Assembly: GCA_029863625.1 (NCBI GenBank)
Contig: JAOTUY010000007.1
Span: 16,435 to 80,434 of the forward strand
DNA length: 64,000 nt
Source of the DNA: Acidimicrobiia bacterium
GTDB lineage: Bacteria; Actinomycetota; Acidimicrobiia; Spongiisociales; UBA4744
Direction: 5' to 3'
The position numbers and the translations under genes are program-made. The notes under the pieces are model-generated. The model was not told the DNA's origin. It searched no databases and saw only the letters and a program-made list of their open reading frames with translations. Below, piece after piece: positions 57,514-64,000 of this stretch. Each line of letters opens with the position of its first letter. Position 1 is the first letter of the stretch.

Positions 57514-58642
57514 CTACGAACCCGTCGACCCGGGAGATTCGCGGTGAAAGTCAGTGGAGGCCATCAGTCGCGCTCCGAGCTTGGTCGCAGCAGAGCGGTC
57601 ACCCTCGTCGGTCGCTTGTGCATAGATCGCAAGAGTCAGGCGCGGATCCGAATGACCGAGCCGCGCCTGGGCCGTTTTGATGTCCACGCCTTCCAAGACC
57701 ATGGCGGTGGCGTTAGCTCGCCGGAGATCATGGAAGCCGAGACCACTGAGGCCTGCAGCTTCCACGGCGGGCAACCACACCCTGCGGCGCCAGTTCGAGT
57801 AGTCGAGGGGCAATCCCTCTGCGTTCGAGAAGAGCAACGCGTCCGGGTCCGCGCCAGTCAGGCCCGCGGACACAAGGTGTGCGCTGAGCGTCTCGGCGAG
57901 CTCAATCGGAATCGAAATCGTTCTCCTCCCGGCGGCGGATTTGGGAGGGCCGATCATTCCGATACCACCGACATCCCTGGAGACCTGCTCGGCGATTGTG
58001 ACGGTTCGCCGCAATAGATCCACCCGTTTCACACGGAGACCGGCGACTTCGCCCCACCGAAGCCCAAGGACAACGCCCAACCACACCATTGCGGCGAACT
58101 GCGGCCGCATCGCTTCCACCAGAGCCACAACTTCGGGGACCAGCCGGTATCCGCGAAACGGTGGGTTCAACGGCCGGCAGCCGAATCCCTCGGCATGGCG
58201 TTCTCGAGAGCAGCTCCGACTCAACCGCGTAATTGAAGCACGCCCGCAAGGCGCCGTACACCCGTCGGACCGTACGTGGTGCCATCGTCTCTGACCACTC
58301 CGAAACGAGCTTGCGGATGTCGGTCGGAGTCAGAGTGCCGATCTTTCGCGATCCGAGGGCGGGGTAGACGTGGACCCGGAGAGCGCTCTCGTCACGTGCG
58401 CGGGTTGATTGCCTTTTCGCCGGATTGCAGTCGAGCCACTCCTCGGCGAGGTCCCGGAACATGACCGGTGATCCGCGAGGATCAATCCAGATTCCTCGCC
58501 CCTTGGCTGCTATCTGTCGAGCTTCGTACTCGAGCGCTTCACGTTTCGTCCGGAAGGTCCGGGAGATCTCGCGCCCGTTCGGCGCTCGAAGGCGGACATC
58601 GTAGACCTTGCCCCTCGCTGTGGTTCGTGTGTGGATGCTCAT
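57514..58642 (-). pseudogene. Tyrosine recombinase/integrase interrupted by a frame change near 58.15-58.2 kb
   Basis: N-terminal half in one frame (MSIHTRTTARGKVYDVRLRAPNGRE..LRACFNYAVESELLSRTPCRGIRLPAVEP), catalytic half in another (LGLRWGEVAGLRV, HDLRRANAT, LGHSDPRLTLAIY). Confidence 0.85.
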
Positions 58643-58676
58643 GCTGCTCCTCTGCCAAACGCCACAGTCTCGCCGG

Positions 58677-58934
58677 CTATTTGGTGGGCGCCTCGACTCG
58701 TTGGCCTTGTAGCTGCTCCACGAACTCGACAAGGGCGCTGAAGGGGACGCGTCGTGAAGCGTCGATACGGACAGAGGCAAGCCTCCCATCGCTCATCAAC
58801 TCATACACCTTTGAGCGGCCAATCGAGAGAAGAGCAGCCGCTTCCTCTGGTTTGAGAAGGAGCTTGTCGAGTTTTTGCTCCCGTCGTGCCCCGTTGCGTC
58901 GCCTGATTGCAGTGTCTATGTCCATATGAACCAC
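58677..58934 (-). CDS. Excisionase/MerR-type helix-turn-helix protein
   Basis: LLLKPEEAAALLSIGRSKVYELMSDGRLASVRIDASRRVPFSALVEFVE; upstream of integrase. Confidence 0.88.
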   Translation of the reverse strand: MVHMDIDTAIRRRNGARREQKLDKLLLKPEEAAALLSIGRSKVYELMSDGRLASVRIDASRRVPFSALVEFVEQLQGQRVEAPTK

Positions 58935-59151
58935 TTCGTACTCCTAGAAACAGTAGAATATCATGTTATTCATGGTTATCCTAGCGTTAATATGCACTAC
59001 GGCCAAGATTGCCTACCCCCGGACGTTCGAGAAAAACCGTCTGCTCACCCTCGACCTCGTCACCTGACCATCGGGACCAATCGCTGATCACTCTCCTCTC
59101 GCCCACCGCCCGGTTTGACCGCACACAGTTGCAACCACTGGTTGCGGGGGG

Positions 59152-59679
59152 TTGAGCGTGCAGTCGATCGGCAAGCTGGTCGCTTCGCAGGCCGCCTATT
59201 ACACCGAGCAGTTGCGGCATTCGGTGGGGGAGGATGTGCCGGTGTTGCGGGGGGAGCGGATGCCTGCTCAGGTCGACTACTACGCCGGCCACGAGTCGCC
59301 ATCGCGGTGGATGGGATCGGGTCTGGGGCGGGTGGGGTTGCAGGCGGGCGGCCCGGTCGACGCGGAGGTGTTCGCCAGGCTGATGCGTCATGAGACACCA
59401 GAGGGCGAGTCGATGGTCCGCCGCTTCGCCAGCCATGGCCGGGTGGCCGCCTTCCGAGAGTCCCTCCCGGAGGCGGTGGCGTTCGCCGTGATCGACCTCA
59501 TCACTGGTCCGTTGCTGGACAACCCGAGACGAATCGGTGCTCCGCTGCGGGATGAGCTGGCGGGGGTATGGAGCGCCCGAAGAGGTACCTATCGGGTTCT
59601 CTACCGTATCGACGACGATAAGCGAGAAGTCATCGTTCTCCGCATCGGGCATCGCAGAGACGTCTACCGGCCGGACTGA
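59152..59679 (+). CDS. Chimeric ORF: MobF/TrwC relaxase N-terminus joined to RelE/ParE toxin C-terminus
   Basis: MSVQSIGKLVASQAAYYTEQLRHS..YYAGHESPSRWMGSGLGRVGL (MobF-like) then LPEAVAFAVIDLITGPLLDNPRRIGAPLRDELAGVWSARRGTYRVLYRIDDDKREVIVLRIGHRRDVYR (RelE-like). Confidence 0.8.
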   Translation: MSVQSIGKLVASQAAYYTEQLRHSVGEDVPVLRGERMPAQVDYYAGHESPSRWMGSGLGRVGLQAGGPVDAEVFARLMRHETPEGESMVRRFASHGRVAAFRESLPEAVAFAVIDLITGPLLDNPRRIGAPLRDELAGVWSARRGTYRVLYRIDDDKREVIVLRIGHRRDVYRPD

Positions 59680-59836
59680 TATCCGAACTCTCACCTACGT
59701 GCTACTTGTCCCGTTATCTGGAAAAGGGCGACGTCGAATAGCGCCTGGATAACGGACCCACCAGATCATCGCGAAAGCCCAAGTGGATTACAGGCATATC
59801 TAGTGATCTGTGCGCATCCGATGTTCGTTGCCGAAT

Positions 59837-60460
59837 TCAGGGGGGTGGGATTGGTTGGTCGATCTCTTGAAGGGCGTCGTCGAGTTCGAGGAACCCTTGG
59901 GTTGCCCACCACAGGTGGTCTTCGGGATAGACGCCAAACCCGTTGTGGTCCCGTCGCCAATTACGGTCATGGTAAGAGTTGACTACCCGGCCGAGATGCC
60001 GTCTGGATGCCTCCAGTTCGGTTTGCAGCTGTGCTCGATACGCCGCCTGGTCGGTCGGTTCGAGTACCGCTAGCTCGCCCAGGCGACGGTTTGCCAATAT
60101 TTCCAGGGCTGTCTGGTCGGGTCCGTGTTCTTTGGACCAGAAACGGACCGGCCGGGAAATGGTGTGGTTCCACACCGGCCAGACGGTGGGCCGCCACCGC
60201 CACCGCAGCGGATACTTGTCAAAGCGGAGAATCGAGGCGGTCGCTTCTGCCTGGGCGGGACGAGCCAGCCAGGTGACGTCCTCGACGGGAAGGTCAACAA
60301 CCAGCGCCAACCAGATCACCTCGATGGTGTCTGGTCCCGCCAACAGGTCGCCGAACACGTGTGCCTCAACAATGACCGAGTTACCCCACGTTGAGGTGTG
60401 GTCGGTGAGCTCGTCGGCCACCTGCCGCAACCGACCGATCGCAGAGTTGTATTTCACGAC
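59837..60460 (-). CDS. Hypothetical protein resembling the DUF7711 family
   Basis: Core VKYNSAIGRLRQVADELTDHTSTWGNSVIVEAHVFGDLLAGPDTIEVIWLALVVDLPVEDVTWLARP; longer upstream ORF extension (to 60835) judged spurious. Confidence 0.55.
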   Translation of the reverse strand, partial: VVKYNSAIGRLRQVADELTDHTSTWGNSVIVEAHVFGDLLAGPDTIEVIWLALVVDLPVEDVTWLARPAQAEATASILRFDKYPLRWRWRPTVWPVWNHTISRPVRFWSKEHGPDQTALEILANRRLGELAVLEPTDQAAYRAQLQTELEASRRHLGRVVNSYHDRNWRRDHNGFGVYPEDHLWWATQGFLELDDALQEIDQPIPPP

Positions 60461-60721
60461 CCCATTCTGCCGCACTCGACACCTCGCGAGATTTGGTGTT
60501 CGGGCCACCTGTCCGCGTGCGCCAGCGGAACCACTCCGGTGGTGCCGCCGACTCTCCGTCGGAGGTTCTCCTTGTAGCCGGCGGAGCGGGGGCTGCGGCT
60601 GTAGGGTGGGTCGAGTGTGTTCTTTCGGCAGGTTGCTACCGGCCGACTCGACCAGATCGGCGCGGGAGAATGACCGGAGGGTGTTGACGGGGCGGTGGTC
60701 TGATGCGGTACCGTTCGTAGT

Positions 60722-63181
60722 GTGACGCCTGAGGAACGTATCGTCGATTTCGCTCTTGCTGGGGTGGCGGAAGGTATATCCGGCTTCGTTGAGCTGGTCG
60801 AGCGTTGCGTGGAGCTCACCGAGTTGGGGGAGCAAGCCGACATGGTCGGTGAGGACCCGGCCGAGTACCTCTACTTCCTGTTGGAGAACACCGACTTGGT
60901 CCGGATCACCGATGACGACCAGGTGATCCGGATGGACCTGCTATTGGACGGCGTGGTGTTCACCCATCGGCTTACTGAGTCCGAGATCGCCGGTGACCTG
61001 GTCACGGCCATCCCCGACCTTGCTGCGATCGATCTTGACACCCGAGCGCTTGATGTTCCCGGCGGGACCATAAGACTGGAATTCGATTTCGGTGACGACC
61101 CCCACTTGTCGGAACACGGGTCCCTGGTGGGGCCGGCCGGGTGGCTTGGCGGGTTCACGCCTGGTGATGTGGTGGCCTTCCGCCGGCAAGGTCGAAGCCT
61201 GGTGGTTGAGCCCGTCGGCGAGCTGGCCGACGGTGCGGAGGAGATCGACGCCATCAGGGATGCTTTCGAGACCGAAACGGGCCGTCGTGAGGATATCGGC
61301 GCCGAACCCGGCTTCGTGCTCGAGCAGGTGCTGATCGACCACCCCGGACTCTTCCGAAGGCCGGTGCGTCCCGTCTCCGAGCTGTTCGCCGAAGCCGGGA
61401 TCGAGATCGCCGGGGGTTGGGTGGGACGGGCCGGGGTGACGTGGAAGCCACCGATGGTCGCCCGTGTCGATGACCTCAGGGATCGGCTTCATTCCACCTA
61501 CCAGCTCAAAGAGTGCTGTGAGGAGTCGCTCGATGTCGTTATCGCCGCTTGGAGCGCCCAGGTGGGCGCTGGGACCGTCGATGCCCGATCGGTGAATCGC
61601 GCCCTCGGACACGGACCTGTGATCGACGCTTTCTCGGAATGGGCGGACGATCTAGTTGGGCTCGATTCACCATCGATCGGTGAGTTCACCGCGACGCTGT
61701 CCTCCTCGGGTCGGCGCGAGGTGGCCCCGGCCTTGGTACTGCGTGCCCGTCATCACGATGCGGTGGGTGATGCTCTCGCCGCTGAGTTCGATCTCGAGGA
61801 GGCGGTGCGGGTTGACCCCGGTTTCGGGCCGGCCCTAGCGGATCTCGCCTGGTATACCTCCGACCGGGGTGACGCTCCCCGGACCGTGTCGCTGCTTCGC
61901 AAGGCCGGCGTTGGGGAGGATGACCCCATGCTTGCGTTCCACGCGGGATTGGGCGCCGACCTTCCTACCGTTGGTCGCAACGAACTGTGTCCGTGCGGGT
62001 CGGGCCGCAAGTACAAGGTATGTCATCTCGGACGGGTACAGGTTCCGGTCGAGCAGCGGGTCAGCTGGCTCATCTCCAAGCTCACGACCTTCGTCACGCG
62101 CCCCAACCGAGTGGCCGGACTGTACGGGCTGGCGTCGAGCGCGATGCTGCACGATTTCGAGGTCGAGGACATTTCTCGGATGGTTCGTGATGAGTTCATA
62201 GTTGAGCTGCGAGTGTTCGAGGGTGGAGGGGTGTCGGAGTTCCTCGACGAACGGGGCGTGCTGGTTCCCGACGACGAGGTCGACACACTCGAGCTGTGGG
62301 AGATGGCCCGCCTGGAACTCTGGGAGGTGGTCGCCACCGACGAGGGGGCCACCCTGTCGGTGCGAGACACCAGGACCGGCGAAACCCTTCATGTGGCCGA
62401 CCGATCCATGGCGCGAGGTTTCCAACCTGGTGAGATGATCCTGGCTCGATTCCTGCCGGGCTGGGGTCGCACATGGGCGTCGGGTGTCGCCCTTCGGATC
62501 GACTTGCGGCACCGAGACTCGCTGCTGGAGTTACTCGACCAGGATCCCGACGCCGACCTCATCGCCGACTGGTACGGGAGCCTGCACGCCCCACCGTCGT
62601 TCACCAACCGGGAGAGCGAGCCGATGGTGTTGTGCGAGGCGCGACTCCGACCCACCGCCGGATGGGACGAGCTAGCCAGAGTCCTCGATATGTCCCACGA
62701 GGCCGCAGAGGACACGCCCGGCGTGTGGCGGGAGTTGTTCGCTTTACGCCCCGACGAACGGATCATTCGCGCTACCTTGCGTCGGGACGGCGACGAGCTG
62801 GTAGTCACCGCCAACTCCGAGGCACGACTCGACCGGGTCCTCGCCCGCCTCACCGACGTCGCCGACGTCGTCGCCCAGACCGCCCGCTCGGTGAGGAACC
62901 CAGCCGACCTGGAAGCAGCCTTAAAGCTCCATCCCCCCGAAGAGCCGTTCGAGCCGATCGACCCTGAGATAGTTGAACAGGTCCTCGACATGATGGAACG
63001 ACGGTGGATCGGCGAAGAAGTCCCTGCCCTGGGAGGGATCACACCCCGCCAAGCAGCCGTCGACCCTACCCGCCGAGAAGACCTCATCGCCCTACTCCGG
63101 TCGTTCGATCGGATGCCCACCAGTGGAGGCATCACCATGCGACCCGACATCCTCCGTCGTCACCTCGGCCTGGAGGAATGA
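60722..63181 (+). CDS. Large protein with SEC-C metal-binding motif (819 aa)
   Basis: PTVGRNELCPCGSGRKYKVCHLGRV mid-protein; long continuous ORF. Confidence 0.8.
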   Translation: MTPEERIVDFALAGVAEGISGFVELVERCVELTELGEQADMVGEDPAEYLYFLLENTDLVRITDDDQVIRMDLLLDGVVFTHRLTESEIAGDLVTAIPDLAAIDLDTRALDVPGGTIRLEFDFGDDPHLSEHGSLVGPAGWLGGFTPGDVVAFRRQGRSLVVEPVGELADGAEEIDAIRDAFETETGRREDIGAEPGFVLEQVLIDHPGLFRRPVRPVSELFAEAGIEIAGGWVGRAGVTWKPPMVARVDDLRDRLHSTYQLKECCEESLDVVIAAWSAQVGAGTVDARSVNRALGHGPVIDAFSEWADDLVGLDSPSIGEFTATLSSSGRREVAPALVLRARHHDAVGDALAAEFDLEEAVRVDPGFGPALADLAWYTSDRGDAPRTVSLLRKAGVGEDDPMLAFHAGLGADLPTVGRNELCPCGSGRKYKVCHLGRVQVPVEQRVSWLISKLTTFVTRPNRVAGLYGLASSAMLHDFEVEDISRMVRDEFIVELRVFEGGGVSEFLDERGVLVPDDEVDTLELWEMARLELWEVVATDEGATLSVRDTRTGETLHVADRSMARGFQPGEMILARFLPGWGRTWASGVALRIDLRHRDSLLELLDQDPDADLIADWYGSLHAPPSFTNRESEPMVLCEARLRPTAGWDELARVLDMSHEAAEDTPGVWRELFALRPDERIIRATLRRDGDELVVTANSEARLDRVLARLTDVADVVAQTARSVRNPADLEAALKLHPPEEPFEPIDPEIVEQVLDMMERRWIGEEVPALGGITPRQAAVDPTRREDLIALLRSFDRMPTSGGITMRPDILRRHLGLEE

Positions 63182-63324
63182 CCCGGCGCCTCCCGAAAAG
63201 GAATGTCGGAAGAAAGGGTATAGCCGGCTGTCGGATAGCAGGTGCCCTCACGTTCCGTGGTCGATGTGCTCTCGGAGTACCCGCTCCTGTAAGTGCCGAT
63301 ACAGAGCACTCCCAGGAATGTGTC

Positions 63325-63579
63325 TTATGACTCGATAACGCCGTGATCTGGGCGTCCGGCGCTGTCTGACGTCTCAAACACCGCCGACACCTGTTTGAGA
63401 TCGCCGGAACGCACGAGAAGCCTGATCGCCGCGAAGAAGTAGGTGTTGTCAGACAGGAGCAACTCCACTTCCAAGCCCGTAGCCCGACTTGCTTCGGCGA
63501 TCACCTGAGCACAGAGCGTGGCTCCGAGACGGTCGCGCCGCGATGCGGGGGCATTCGTTGCCGGTAGAAGCGAGCCCAA
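63325..63579 (-). CDS. Short hypothetical ORF
   Basis: Isolated 84-aa ORF, no recognised family. Confidence 0.3.
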   Translation of the reverse strand: MGSLLPATNAPASRRDRLGATLCAQVIAEASRATGLEVELLLSDNTYFFAAIRLLVRSGDLKQVSAVFETSDSAGRPDHGVIES

Positions 63580-63665
63580 CGCTCAACCGGTGGCGTGTTG
63601 CGGTGTCCGTCATTCGTCGTGAGGATCAACTTGATGGTGTCGGATTGACCAGGTGCCGGGCCGGA

Positions 63666-63929
63666 TCACTGCTCGATGTCGTCGAGGATGTCCCAACGGA
63701 CCCCGCTCGAACGTTCCCCGTGACCGAGTTGCTTCGATCGTTGGAGCCACACGTGGACGGATCCGTCGGTCCATCGCGCGAGCTGCCAGCGGCGTTCGAG
63801 CGACACCCCGCCGCGAGGGACCTCTTCTTCCTCGATGACCATCCGTTGGTCTGCCTGCAGCAACTCACCTTTCGGCCCGACCAGGTCGCGATCGAGGAGT
63901 TCCCACTCCTGCATCCGGGCTCGGCGCAA
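63666..63929 (-). CDS. Hypothetical ORF near window edge
   Basis: EWELLDRDLVGPKGELLQADQRMVIEEEEVPRGGVSLERRWQLARWTDGSVHVWLQ looks protein-like; 5' end may extend past what is visible. Confidence 0.35.
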   Translation of the reverse strand: MRRARMQEWELLDRDLVGPKGELLQADQRMVIEEEEVPRGGVSLERRWQLARWTDGSVHVWLQRSKQLGHGERSSGVRWDILDDIEQ

Positions 63930-64000
63930 CTTGATTTGCGCCCCGGATCCGATGCGCGTCGGAATGAACGGAATCCAGAAGGGAGGCGCCGTTGCCTCGA

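Noticed and set aside
59152-59679. Complete toxin-antitoxin operon
   Set aside because: Only a toxin-like C-terminus is present; no antitoxin ORF was found on either side.
58987-59694. 235-aa minus-strand ORF
   Set aside because: Antisense to the relaxase/RelE fusion, no domain features.
60461-60835. N-terminal extension of the DUF7711-like ORF
   Set aside because: Overlaps the start of the SEC-C gene and has random composition; a GTG start near 60458 fits the family start VKYNSAIGRL.

Overview
The window is a high-GC, actinobacterial-looking chromosomal segment. Assignment is by gene content only; no 16S rRNA gene is present. Main blocks: (1) 1-12 kb, a nitrogen/carbamoyl-phosphate catabolic locus: YgfK-type oxidoreductase C-terminus, glutamate dehydrogenase, two fold-type-II PLP enzymes, carbamate kinase, two different carbamoyltransferases around a GntR regulator, a D-2-hydroxyacid dehydrogenase and an aminotransferase. 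(2) 12-20 kb, housekeeping and cell-envelope genes. (3) 20.8-28.5 kb, ribokinase, a peptide-type ABC transporter split over two strands, and a PNP-fold protein with substituted active-site positions. (4) 28.7-57 kb, mostly core genes: B12-dependent RNR with a riboswitch-like leader, ABC exporter, dnaX-ybaB-recR, phospholipid genes, a GTDC1/QTMAN-like glycosyltransferase, HU, glpX, thiolase, methylmalonyl-CoA epimerase, a possible exopolysaccharide synthase module, murJ, lysC-asd. (5) 57.3 kb to the end, a tRNA-Pro-associated integrated element with a frame-disrupted tyrosine recombinase, an excisionase-like gene, a MobF relaxase/RelE fusion ORF, and a divergent DUF7711-like / SEC-C gene pair. 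The most unusual signal is non-coding. At least 15 intergenic sites carry degenerate tandem arrays with a strict 7-bp period. Motifs differ from site to site, but many combine with conserved GC-rich elements and GAGCTTCGCTC hairpins placed just after stop codons, with consistent polarity. No CRISPR array or rRNA was seen. All identifications come from reading motifs; no database search was run.
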